Shown here in pieces: positions 1-8,534 of a stretch of 64,000 nucleotides of DNA (the stretch's first letter is position 1; each line of letters begins with the position of its first letter). The notes under the pieces were generated by a model that made no database searches, was not told where the DNA came from, and saw only the letters and a list, made by a program, of their open reading frames with translations. Origin of the DNA: Pseudomonas sp. ANT_H12B (GTDB taxonomy: Bacteria > Pseudomonadota > Gammaproteobacteria > Pseudomonadales > Pseudomonadaceae); contig NZ_VOBI01000002.1 of NCBI RefSeq assembly GCF_008369325.1, positions 372,001 through 436,000 on the forward strand, written 5' to 3'. The translations under genes were made by a program, and so were the position numbers.

Positions 1-2301
1 CTGATCGGCGTACCTACCGACGACGGCTTCACTGCGAAAATGAAGTACAAGGAGCGCGAAGCCGAAAGCTTCCTCCGTGGACCGTACTACGGCGCACTGC
101 ACAACATGCAGACGTACCTGATCATGAGCCACGACAACGGCAAGGGCCGCATGGTGCTGGATAGCAAGGATCAGCTGCGCATCGATTGGCCGGGCGTCGG
201 CGAACAGGAGAACGTGAAGATCGGCAACGAGCGGCTGCAACAGAGCACCAAGGCGCTGGGCGGAATCTGGGTCGAAAATCCGATCTGGACCAAGCTGCTC
301 AAGCACAGCATCGTATCGGTTCACCCGCTGGGCGGTTGCGTCATGGGCGAGGACGCGGGGCAGGGCGTGGTCAACCACAAGGGCCAGGTGTTCAGCGGGG
401 CCAGCGGCACCGATGTGTATGCCGGTTTGTATGTGACCGACGGCGCGGTTATCCCGACGTCGCTGGCCGTGAATCCGCTGCTGACTATTTCGGCGGTGAG
501 TGAGCGCAACATGGGCCTGCTGGCCGCCGATCGCGGGTGGCAAATCGATTACACGCTACCTTCGGCGCCGCGCAAACAAGTGGCGCCACCGACCCTTGGC
601 GTGCAGTTCACCGAAACCATGAAAGGCTACTTCTCCCGGGCGTTCACGGCGGCCCAGAGCACTGACCTGAAGGTCTACGAAGCGGCGGCCAAGCGCGGTG
701 AGGCGGACAACTCGCCCATCGATTTCACCTTGACCATCACCGCCAACGACCTCAATCGCATGATCAAGGAGCCGGAGCACGCCGCGACGCTGGTGGGGAC
801 GGTCAACGCTCCAAGCCTGTCGCCGCAGCCGTTGACGGCAAGTAACGGCGTGTTCAACCTGTTCGAGCAGTATCAGGAACAGGTCGGCGTACGGCACATG
901 AAGTACGACATGAAACTGACCGCCGAGGACGGCAACGACTATTTCTTCAGCGCCTTCAAAACCGTGCCGGAAGACAACGGCGTGCTGAACATCTGGCACG
1001 ACACCAGTACCCTCTACGTGACGCTCTATCGCGGGCCGGACAAGACCGGCGAGGTTATCGGGTCGGGGGTGATGCACATCCATCCGACCGACTTCGCCAA
1101 GCAGATGACCACCATGAAGGTGCTCAATGCCCGCAATGAGCGCGAGCGCATCGATGGGTTGGCGCGCTTCGGCAAGTTCTTCGCCGGGATTCTCTGGGAG
1201 AGCTACGGCGGGGTGTTTGCGGGTGACATCTACTTCAATCCCGACGCACCGCCACGGCTCAAACGACCGCTGGATGCGCCGCCGCCAGTGGTGCACTTCT
1301 TCGAGACCGAAGACAACGTCGAGCTGCGCCTGACCCGTTATCAGGGCGGCAGCAAAGGACCGGTGATGCTGGTTCATGGCTTGGGGGTGGGCTCGAATAT
1401 TTTCTCGACCGACACCATCCAGACCAACCTGCTGGAGTACTTGTGCAAGCACGAGTACGACGTCTGGTTACTGGACTTGCGAGTGAGCATCCTGCTGCCC
1501 GCCAGCAAGAAGGAATGGAACGGCGACCAGATCGCCCAATACGACTTCAAGGCTGCCATCGCGCAGATCCAGCAGGAAACCACAGCACCAGACGTCCAGT
1601 GCGTGGTGCACTGCTACGGCGCGACAACCTTCTTCATGTCATTGCTGGCCGGGTTGCAGGGCGTGCGTTCGGTGGTCTGTTCGCAGATCGCGGCAGATGC
1701 CGTGGTTGCCACGGCCACCGGGCTCAAGGCCGGTTTGCACCTGCCAGGCATGCTCGACGCCATTGGCATCAAATCCCTCACGGCGTACGCCGACAACAAG
1801 GAAAACTGGTTCAACAAACTCTATGACAAAGCCCTCAACGGCTATGCCCGGATCGAGGCGCAGGGCTACTGCACCAACCCGGTGTGCCACCGCATCACCT
1901 TCATGTACGCATCGTTGTATCGCCACGACACCCTCAATGAAACCCTGCACGACAACCTGCACGAGCTGTTCGGCGAGTCGAACATGCACACCTTCGAGCA
2001 CCTGGCGCTGATCGTGCGCAAAGGGCATCTGGTGGACTTCAAGGGCGAGGATGTCTACATGCCGCACTTCGACCGGCTGAGCATGCCGATCTGCTTTATC
2101 AGCGGCGCGGACAACCAGTGCTACCTGCCGGAAAGCACGCTCAAGACTTACGAGCGGGTGTGCAAGGTGCATGGGCCGGAGCGCTACAGCCGGCATGTGG
2201 TGCCGGGTTACGGCCATATCGATTGCATGTTCGGCAAGGATGCGGTGGTCGATGTGTACCCGATCATCCTGCAACACCTGGAGAAAACTGCCCTCGGCTA
2301 G
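1..2301 (+). CDS. GMC oxidoreductase / alpha-beta hydrolase fusion (5' end outside window)
   Basis: The frame is open from base 1 with no stop, so the FAD-binding N-terminus lies upstream of the window; 766 residues are visible. The first ~180 residues carry the C-terminal signature of GMC (cholesterol-oxidase-like) oxidoreductases: HPLGGCVMG near residue 108 and NPLLTISA near residue 158. A middle domain of ~200 residues is unassigned. From about residue 455 an alpha/beta hydrolase domain begins with an oxyanion segment MLVHGLGVG. Its nucleophile elbow reads HCYGA, with Cys538 (counting from base 1) where Ser is usual, followed by a candidate Asp (SGADNQ) and His (GYGHID). By family the first module oxidises an alcohol or sterol-like substrate with FAD; the substrate is unknown. 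It is followed by a di-haem cytochrome gene that could accept its electrons (inference). Confidence 0.85.
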   Translation: MIGVPTDDGFTAKMKYKEREAESFLRGPYYGALHNMQTYLIMSHDNGKGRMVLDSKDQLRIDWPGVGEQENVKIGNERLQQSTKALGGIWVENPIWTKLLKHSIVSVHPLGGCVMGEDAGQGVVNHKGQVFSGASGTDVYAGLYVTDGAVIPTSLAVNPLLTISAVSERNMGLLAADRGWQIDYTLPSAPRKQVAPPTLGVQFTETMKGYFSRAFTAAQSTDLKVYEAAAKRGEADNSPIDFTLTITANDLNRMIKEPEHAATLVGTVNAPSLSPQPLTASNGVFNLFEQYQEQVGVRHMKYDMKLTAEDGNDYFFSAFKTVPEDNGVLNIWHDTSTLYVTLYRGPDKTGEVIGSGVMHIHPTDFAKQMTTMKVLNARNERERIDGLARFGKFFAGILWESYGGVFAGDIYFNPDAPPRLKRPLDAPPPVVHFFETEDNVELRLTRYQGGSKGPVMLVHGLGVGSNIFSTDTIQTNLLEYLCKHEYDVWLLDLRVSILLPASKKEWNGDQIAQYDFKAAIAQIQQETTAPDVQCVVHCYGATTFFMSLLAGLQGVRSVVCSQIAADAVVATATGLKAGLHLPGMLDAIGIKSLTAYADNKENWFNKLYDKALNGYARIEAQGYCTNPVCHRITFMYASLYRHDTLNETLHDNLHELFGESNMHTFEHLALIVRKGHLVDFKGEDVYMPHFDRLSMPICFISGADNQCYLPESTLKTYERVCKVHGPERYSRHVVPGYGHIDCMFGKDAVVDVYPIILQHLEKTALG

Positions 2302-2332
2302 AACTGCCGGTGGCTGGAAATTTGTCACACAA

Positions 2333-2427
2333 CCTGTGGGAGCGAGCCTGCTCGCGATAGCGGCGGCACAGTCAACATTGATGTCGCCTGACACACCGCT
2401 ATCGCGAGCAGGCTCGCTCCCACAGTG
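2333..2427. repeat. REPIN (two inverted REPs)
   Basis: Two copies of TGTGGGAGCGAGCCTGCTCG face each other across ~45 bp. The spacer holds TCAACATTGATGTC, a core shared with the REPINs at 8410, 11382 and 44057. It separates the GMC fusion gene from the cytochrome gene. Confidence 0.9.
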
Positions 2428-2460
2428 GACGGTGTTCAGGATTAGAAGGAAAAGGATGAT

Positions 2461-4329
2461 ATGGACAGTTACATCCGCTGGTTTCAACGCTTCATCTGGC
2501 TAGGCATCGTGATGAACATGGTCTTCGCAATCCCGGCGCTTTTCGCTCCGGCGCTGCTGACCTCGTTGCTCGGGATGCCACCGCAACTCTCCGACCCGTG
2601 GCTGGAAAACGCCGGCATGCTGCTGGTGGGGATCAGCCTGTTCTACATGCCGTCAGGCTTCAACGCACCACGATACGTTGTGCATTCGTGGCTGTGCGTG
2701 TTGTCGCGATTGGTCGCCGTAGCGTTCTGGATCTACCTGATCAACACCAGCAATCAGGCTCAGGTGTTCGTGCCGATGCTGATGGGCGATCTGAGCATGT
2801 TCCTGATCCTCGGGATCCTGCTGTACCTGGGCAGCGCTCCGGCCAATCGACCGCTGGCGTTGCTTCGCGACGGCGGGCGGGAATGGCGCGCAGGTTGGGC
2901 GCGACGCTGGCAGCGGCACAGCTTCAAGGTCGCCACGCTGGTCGTGGTGCTGGCGCTGGGATTCATCGGTTACCAGACCTGGTACCAGATGCTGCGGGTG
3001 GTGCCGGCAGAGCAATACGCCTCCGACGAAGATCACTACAAATACGCCGCCATTGGCCTGGGTATCGAAGCGCGGATTCCCTATTACCTGTTTGCCGTGT
3101 TGCCGCAGATGTGCCCGGAGAAAATGCCAAAACCCGGCGGCTACGAAGTCTTCGGTTTCCTCTACGAGAATGGCAATGACCTGCCCATCGGCATGGCCAA
3201 GCGGCAGATCGGCTACCCGACCGTGGAGCCCAACTGCGCCCTGTGCCACACCGGCTCCTATCGGGCCAATACCAGCGATGTCGCGATCCCGGTGGCCACT
3301 GCGCCGGCCAATACCCTGCAACTGCAGGCCTTCCAGTGGTTCGCCTACGATTGCGCCAGCGACCCGAAATTCACCACCGACGCGGTGATGACCGCGATCA
3401 ACAGCAAGTTCCAGCTCGGGTTCTTCGAACGCCTGTACAACCGCTACCTGATCATCCCGATGGCCACGAGCGCGCTGATCAAGCAGAAACAGGCCTATGC
3501 CTGGCAGCAACTGCGCGCGCCGCAAGGGCCGGGGCGGACCGACACCTTCAACCCGACAAAAATGGTGGTGTTCGGCTTCCCGGATGACTCGACCATCGGC
3601 ACCGTCGACTTGCCGCAAGTCTGGAACCAGAAACCCCGGGAGTCGCTGTACCTGCACTGGGACGGCAACAACAACGACATCCATGAGCGCAACTACGCGG
3701 CGGCCATGGCCGTGGGCGCGACGCAGGAATCAGTGTTGCCAGCCAGTTTCAACCGGGTGACCAACTGGCTGCTGGGCCACAAATCACCGGCCTGGCCGTT
3801 CGCGCTGGATCAGGCCAAGGCTGCCCAGGGCAAACCGGTCTGGGAAACCAACTGCGCCGGTTGCCATGATTTCGGTCGCGCCGACACCGGTCAGGTCACC
3901 ACCAACATTGATGAACTGGGCACCGATCCCCATCGGCTGAACTCGTTCACCACAGGTTTAGTGACGGCCTTTCACGGCTTCAAGACATCGCCGTTCGATT
4001 TTGGCGCCTACCGCAAGACCCAGAGCTACAGCAACACGCCGACCGACGGCGTCTGGTTGCGTGCGCCGTACTTGCACAACGGTTCGGTGCCGACCCTGTG
4101 GGATTTGCTGCAACCACCGGAACAGCGGCCGCAGGTGTTCTTCACCGGCTCCGATGTGTACGACCAGGTCAAGGTCGGCTTCGTCACCAGTGGTGAGCAA
4201 ATGAAAGCCTCGGCGGACTTTGAATACGACACGCGCCTGGAGGGCAACCACAACGGTGGCCACCTGTACGGCACGCAGCTGTCGGAACTCGATAAGCGGG
4301 CGCTCATCGAGTTCATGAAAACCCTGTAA
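2461..4329 (+). CDS. Membrane-anchored di-haem cytochrome c (peroxidase/RoxA-like)
   Basis: The protein has 622 residues. The first ~175 contain about five hydrophobic segments (near 10-35, 45-62, 72-93, 98-122 and 153-175), an unusual membrane domain for a cytochrome. The remainder should be periplasmic and carries two haem c sites, CALCH at 259-263 and CAGCH at 465-469. Near the C-terminus APYLHNGSVPTLWDLL matches the conserved segment of di-haem cytochrome c peroxidases, MauG and the rubber oxygenase RoxA. The function is not known; electron transfer from the upstream GMC enzyme, or its own oxygenase/peroxidase chemistry, are both possible. The start is preceded by AAGGAAAAGGATGAT and follows a REPIN, so it may be co-transcribed with the gene before it. 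Confidence 0.8.
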   Translation: MDSYIRWFQRFIWLGIVMNMVFAIPALFAPALLTSLLGMPPQLSDPWLENAGMLLVGISLFYMPSGFNAPRYVVHSWLCVLSRLVAVAFWIYLINTSNQAQVFVPMLMGDLSMFLILGILLYLGSAPANRPLALLRDGGREWRAGWARRWQRHSFKVATLVVVLALGFIGYQTWYQMLRVVPAEQYASDEDHYKYAAIGLGIEARIPYYLFAVLPQMCPEKMPKPGGYEVFGFLYENGNDLPIGMAKRQIGYPTVEPNCALCHTGSYRANTSDVAIPVATAPANTLQLQAFQWFAYDCASDPKFTTDAVMTAINSKFQLGFFERLYNRYLIIPMATSALIKQKQAYAWQQLRAPQGPGRTDTFNPTKMVVFGFPDDSTIGTVDLPQVWNQKPRESLYLHWDGNNNDIHERNYAAAMAVGATQESVLPASFNRVTNWLLGHKSPAWPFALDQAKAAQGKPVWETNCAGCHDFGRADTGQVTTNIDELGTDPHRLNSFTTGLVTAFHGFKTSPFDFGAYRKTQSYSNTPTDGVWLRAPYLHNGSVPTLWDLLQPPEQRPQVFFTGSDVYDQVKVGFVTSGEQMKASADFEYDTRLEGNHNGGHLYGTQLSELDKRALIEFMKTL

Positions 4330-4356
4330 TCCCACTACGGATGGAGGAATACCGAC

Positions 4357-5607
4357 ATGTCACTCGTCACTCATTGGGAGCATGAATACGACAAGGTCAA
4401 GCTGCGCCTGCACGGGCTGTTCACGCGGCTGGAGATGTCCTGGAAAAAGCTCATCAGCGATCTCGAGCCCGAGGAGTTCGAGGCGATCGTCGCGCTGCTG
4501 CAACGGGGTCACGATCAGGCGCAATACGTGCTCAAAAACGGCGACTTGCCCGACGATCAGCCGAGCGTGCCGTGGGAGTTGTCCCACGGTTTGTCGATCC
4601 TGCACATCGGCAACGCCGCTCCCTTGCCGCAATCGGTAGACGAATTGCAAACCCGGGTGCTCAAGGACGGCAGCCTGCTCGGTTGTCGTAAATGGGAGCT
4701 GCTGGATTTGCTGTGGAGCGAGGCGCTGCTGAAGTGGATCGAGAACCTGCGCCATCACGCACCGTTCGCCACCAACCCGGCGCTGATGAAAATGGACAGC
4801 GACGTGACCCTGGCGATTGCTGGCGACTGGGGCACCGGACCGTTCGACAGCCACGCCCCGGCGGTAGCGGTGGCCAATCAGATGCAACTGGCCCAGGCTG
4901 ATTTCACCGTTCACCTGGGGGATGTGTATTACGCCGGCACCCACTCCCAGGAAGACGTCGACATGGTCGGCTGGCCCATGGGCAAGCACGGCTCGTTTAC
5001 CCTCAATTCCAACCACGAGATGTACAGCGGCGCCCACGGCTACTTCAAGGAATTGGCCGAACGTTTTCCGGCGCAGCAGGGCACCAGTTACTTCGCGTTG
5101 TACAACGACGACTGGCTGGTGGTCGGGCTCGACAGCGCGTACGCCTCCGATGCGATCAACCTGTACATGGACGGCACGCTGAACAAGGAGCAGATCGCCT
5201 GGATGAAAGACCTGCCCCAGCGCAAGAAGATCATGGTGCTCAGCCACCACCAGGGTTTTGATATCTCCGGGCACAACAAGACCGCGCTGTATCAAACGGT
5301 GTGTGACGCCTTGGGGCGGGAGCCGGATTACTGGTATTGGGGGCATTTGCACAACGGCATCTGCTACGCGGCTCAGGGCGGTTTGCATGCACGCTGCGCC
5401 GGGCACGGGGCGATTCCGTATGGCAATGCCAGCGAGTTGGACGGGCATACGCGGGTGCTGTGGTCGGAAACGCAAAATGCGCGGGATGAGGCGTACCCGG
5501 ATCGGGTGTTGAACGGTTATGTGAAGGTGCGGCTGGTGGGGGAAAACATCGAAGAGACGTTTATTGGGGAGGATGGGTCGGTGCGGTGGTCTTCGTCAGC
5601 CCATTGA
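4357..5607 (+). CDS. Calcineurin-like metallophosphoesterase
   Basis: The protein has 416 residues, and an ATG with GGAGGA upstream lies 27 bp after the cytochrome gene, so the two are probably one operon. Metallophosphoesterase blocks appear in order: AGDWGTG near residue 152, HLGDVYYAG near 185, SNHEMY near 212 (SNHE where GNHE is usual), LSHHQG near 300 and WGHLHN near 327. These supply the two-metal ligands of the family. There is no signal peptide, and the first ~145 residues have no recognised domain. The substrate cannot be told from sequence. Its place behind an oxidase-type enzyme and a cytochrome suggests a shared pathway on a phosphorylated or lipid substrate, which is speculative. 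Confidence 0.85.
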   Translation: MSLVTHWEHEYDKVKLRLHGLFTRLEMSWKKLISDLEPEEFEAIVALLQRGHDQAQYVLKNGDLPDDQPSVPWELSHGLSILHIGNAAPLPQSVDELQTRVLKDGSLLGCRKWELLDLLWSEALLKWIENLRHHAPFATNPALMKMDSDVTLAIAGDWGTGPFDSHAPAVAVANQMQLAQADFTVHLGDVYYAGTHSQEDVDMVGWPMGKHGSFTLNSNHEMYSGAHGYFKELAERFPAQQGTSYFALYNDDWLVVGLDSAYASDAINLYMDGTLNKEQIAWMKDLPQRKKIMVLSHHQGFDISGHNKTALYQTVCDALGREPDYWYWGHLHNGICYAAQGGLHARCAGHGAIPYGNASELDGHTRVLWSETQNARDEAYPDRVLNGYVKVRLVGENIEETFIGEDGSVRWSSSAH

Positions 5608-5625
5608 TTTGTGGTGACGGGTAGG

Positions 5626-5707
5626 CCGTCATCGCGAGCAGGCTCGCTCCCACAAGGGATCATCAGTGCACATAGATCCAGTGTGGGAGCGAGCCTGCTC
5701 GCGAAGC
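5626..5707. repeat. REP pair, reverse-forward
   Basis: TCGCGAGCAGGCTCGCTCCCACA is followed ~35 bp later by TGTGGGAGCGAGCCTGCTCG. The pair lies between the convergent phosphoesterase gene and gbcA and could end transcription from both sides. Confidence 0.85.
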
Positions 5708-5715
5708 TTTTGACG

Positions 5716-7011
5716 TTAGCCCTGAACCGGCACGCCCTTGAGGTAAGGCGCAGGCTCTGCCCCCAGGTTGTTCAGCAACCGCTCGCTGTACCAATCCACA
5801 AAGTTCACCACGCCAAACTCATAGGTCTTGGAGTAAGGCCCAGGCTGGTAAGCCGTGGAGTTGATGCCGCGCTGGTTCTCTTCGGCCAGGCGACGATCCT
5901 GGTTGTTGGTCGCATCCCAGACCTGGCGCATGCGCTCCACGTCGTAGTCCACGCCTTCCACCGCGTCCTTGTGGACCACCCATTTGGTGGTGACCATGGT
6001 TTCCTGCGCGCTGATCGGCCACACCGTGAACACGATGATGTGGTCGCCCATGCAGTGGTTCCAGGAGTGCGGCAGGTGCAGGATGCGCATCGAGCCCAGA
6101 TCCGGGTTTTTGATCCGGCCCATGAGTTTGGCGCAGCCTTGTTTGCCGTCCAGGGTCATCGACACGGTGCCTTTGAGCAGCGGCATGCGCACGATGCGGT
6201 TACGCAAACCGAAGCTTGCGTGGGCGTAAGGGATTTTCTCGGCTTCCCAGGCAGCGGCGGAGGCCGCGACGTGGTCCTTGAAGGCCTGGTCGGCGCGTGG
6301 GTCGGTGATGTCATCCCATTCCAGCAGGGTTTTCAGCAGTTCCGGGTGCGACGCGTTGCAGTGGTAGCACTCGCGGTTGTTTTCCAGCACCAGTTTCCAG
6401 TTGGCTTTTTCAAACAAGGTGGTCTGAATCGCCACCTTGGTGTTCTCCATGTCGTACGGTTCCATGTAATGGTTCAGCGTCGACAGAAAGTCATCAATGG
6501 CCGGCGGATTCTCCGACAGGCTGATGAAGATATAGCCGCCAGCGGTCTTCACGTTCACCGGTTTGAGGCCGTACTGCTTCATGTCGAAGTCGGCGCCCAT
6601 TTCGGTGCCGGCGAACAACAGACGACCGTCCAGCTCATACGTCCACTGGTGGTAATGGCAGACCAGCTTGGCGACCTTGCCTTTTTCGCTGGTGCACAGC
6701 CGCGAACCACGGTGGCGGCAGACGTTATGGAACGCATGCACCACGCCTTCGGCGCCGCGAATCACGATGATCGGGTTCTTGCCGACTTGCAGGGTCAGGT
6801 AGTTGCCCTTGGTCGGGATCTCGCAGGTCATGCCGGCGATCAACCACTCTTTCTGGAAGATTTCCTGCATGTCGATATCAAACAGCCGCTCGTCAGAGTA
6901 AAACGGCTGCGGCAGCGAGAAAGTGCGCTCGCGCTCTTGCAGCATCTGCGCGGTGGCCTTGCGTGCGGGTTCCAGCGGATCGCCCAGGCTGATTTTTGCG
7001 GTGACGTCCAT
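5716..7011 (-). CDS. gbcA: Glycine betaine monooxygenase, Rieske oxygenase subunit
   Basis: The protein has 431 residues from the ATG at 7011 (MDVTAKISL), chosen because the longer frame upstream is unlike the family and a GAGGAT motif precedes this ATG. The Rieske cluster ligands are C98/H100 (CRH) and C118/H121 (CHYH). The mononuclear iron site is ECYHCNASH (214-222). GbcA with GbcB demethylates glycine betaine to dimethylglycine and formaldehyde in the cytoplasm. The gene is divergent from gbcB across a 284-bp region, as in P. aeruginosa PA5410/PA5411, where the AraC-family regulator GbdR activates both. The call is firm. Confidence 0.95.
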   Translation of the reverse strand: MDVTAKISLGDPLEPARKATAQMLQERERTFSLPQPFYSDERLFDIDMQEIFQKEWLIAGMTCEIPTKGNYLTLQVGKNPIIVIRGAEGVVHAFHNVCRHRGSRLCTSEKGKVAKLVCHYHQWTYELDGRLLFAGTEMGADFDMKQYGLKPVNVKTAGGYIFISLSENPPAIDDFLSTLNHYMEPYDMENTKVAIQTTLFEKANWKLVLENNRECYHCNASHPELLKTLLEWDDITDPRADQAFKDHVAASAAAWEAEKIPYAHASFGLRNRIVRMPLLKGTVSMTLDGKQGCAKLMGRIKNPDLGSMRILHLPHSWNHCMGDHIIVFTVWPISAQETMVTTKWVVHKDAVEGVDYDVERMRQVWDATNNQDRRLAEENQRGINSTAYQPGPYSKTYEFGVVNFVDWYSERLLNNLGAEPAPYLKGVPVQG

Positions 7012-7142
7012 CGATTTGATCCTCATGGCCATTCTGTGTGGCCGGCGAAAGTGGCTAATCAGGTTTGCTACGCAAGGGTGTAAAGATTGTGTCTTGGTAT
7101 GGAGCGAGTGTGGGGCCGGCGTTGTCCGGAACCTTATCCATG

Positions 7143-7220
7143 GGCGACATGGCCCAATCTGTTCCCGACGCGCAACCCCCGGTAATTGGGGGCTGGTCGC
7201 GATAAGTATGTGAATGTCGC
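7143..7220. promoter_or_regulatory. gbcA-gbcB divergent regulatory region with TGTCGC-type half sites
   Basis: Two direct half sites, TGGTCGCGATAAG at 7194 and ATGTCGCAGATAG at 7214, are exactly 20 bp apart (two helical turns), and an inverted copy (GGCGACA) lies at 7143. Such tandem spacing suits an AraC-family activator; GbdR is the known activator of gbcAB in P. aeruginosa, so assignment to GbdR is inference. Confidence 0.45.
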
Positions 7221-7295
7221 AGATAGGTAAATGGGTGGTTCGCTCGTTACGCAGAATCGCCAACATAAGGCCGACCATCGGCGGTGGAGAACAGC

Positions 7296-8396
7296 ATGTC
7301 CAACAGCTTCCTGAATCCGGTAACCACCCAGACCTGGGCCAATGGTCGACACATCGTCCGTTGCGTCAAAGTCATCCAGGAAACCTGGGATGTGCGCACC
7401 TTCTGCTTTATGGCTGACCAGCCGATCCTGTTCTTTTTCAAGCCGGGGCAGTTTGTCACCCTGGAGCTGGAAATCGAAGGCGTGCCGATCATGCGCTCGT
7501 ACACCATTTCCAGCTCGCCGTCGGTGCCGTACAGCTTTTCGGTGACCATCAAGCGCGTGCCGGGCGGCAAGGTGTCGAACTGGCTGCACGACACCCTGCA
7601 CGAAGGCCAGGAGCTGGCGGTGCACGGGCCGGTCGGGCTGTTCAACGCCATGGACTTCACCGCGCCGAAGGTGCTGTACCTCAGCGGTGGCGTCGGCATC
7701 ACGCCGGTCATGTCGATGGCGCGCTGGTTCTATGACACCAACGGCAATGTCGACATGGTGTTTATCCACAGCGCCCGCTCGCCCAAAGACATCATTTACC
7801 ACCGCGAACTGGAACACATGGCGTCGCGGATCGATAACTTCAGCCTGCACCTGATCTGCGAAAAGCACGGTCTGGGCGAGCCGTGGGCCGGTTATCGCGG
7901 TTACCTGAATCACAAGATGCTCGAACTGATGGCGCCTGACTTTCTTGAGCGGGAAGTCTTCTGCTGTGGCCCGACGCCGTACATGAACGCAATCAAGCAC
8001 ATGCTCGAAGCGGTCGGCTTCGACATGTCGCGTTATCACGAGGAATCTTTCGGTGCTACGCCACCGGAAGCCCGCGCCGATGCGGTGGAACAAGCCGAAA
8101 TCGCCGCAGACGCACCGGATATCGACGTCGCGGACCTGCACCAGGTGGAGTTCACTGCGTCCGGCAAGAGCATTCGTGTGGCGCCGGGGGAAACCGTTCA
8201 CGCCGCCGCTGCCAAGTTGGGTCTGTTGATTCCGAAGGCTTGCGGGATGGGGATTTGCGGGACGTGCAAGGTGATGAAGCTGGGCGGCGAGGTGGAAATG
8301 GAGCACAACGGCGGGATCACCGAGGAAGACGAAGCGGAAGGGTTCATTCTTTCGTGCTGCAGCGTGCCGAAGGGTGACGTGCGCATCGAGTTTTAA
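7296..8396 (+). CDS. gbcB: Glycine betaine monooxygenase, ferredoxin reductase subunit
   Basis: The protein has 366 residues from the ATG at 7296 (MSNSFLNPV), which has GGAG upstream; a GTG 12 bp earlier is possible but less likely. It is a ferredoxin-NADP reductase type protein with RSYTISSSPS for flavin binding, then YLSGGVGITPVMSM for nucleotide binding, and a C-terminal plant-type 2Fe-2S domain with ligands in CGMGICGTC and a final Cys in ILSCC. It passes electrons from NAD(P)H to the Rieske centre of GbcA. Divergent pairing with gbcA supports the assignment. Confidence 0.95.
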   Translation: MSNSFLNPVTTQTWANGRHIVRCVKVIQETWDVRTFCFMADQPILFFFKPGQFVTLELEIEGVPIMRSYTISSSPSVPYSFSVTIKRVPGGKVSNWLHDTLHEGQELAVHGPVGLFNAMDFTAPKVLYLSGGVGITPVMSMARWFYDTNGNVDMVFIHSARSPKDIIYHRELEHMASRIDNFSLHLICEKHGLGEPWAGYRGYLNHKMLELMAPDFLEREVFCCGPTPYMNAIKHMLEAVGFDMSRYHEESFGATPPEARADAVEQAEIAADAPDIDVADLHQVEFTASGKSIRVAPGETVHAAAAKLGLLIPKACGMGICGTCKVMKLGGEVEMEHNGGITEEDEAEGFILSCCSVPKGDVRIEF

Positions 8397-8409
8397 GCAA
8401 CGCCAATCC

Positions 8410-8503
8410 CTTGTGGGAGCGAGCCTGCTCGCGAAAGCGCCGGATCAGTCAACATCAATGTTGAATGTCAGTACGCCTGCGCGAGCAGGCTCGCTCCCAC
8501 AGG
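8410..8503. repeat. REPIN
   Basis: TGTGGGAGCGAGCCTGCTCG and its inverse enclose a spacer with CAACATCAATGTTG, itself an imperfect palindrome. It lies between gbcB and the SDR gene (convergent). Confidence 0.9.
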
Positions 8504-8534
8504 TTTTGTATCTTTTCTGATCGGTTGTTTTTCT

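Noticed and set aside
5716..7278. Longer gbcA start at 7278
   Set aside because: The extra 89 residues are unlike Rieske oxygenases and would consume the divergent promoter region.
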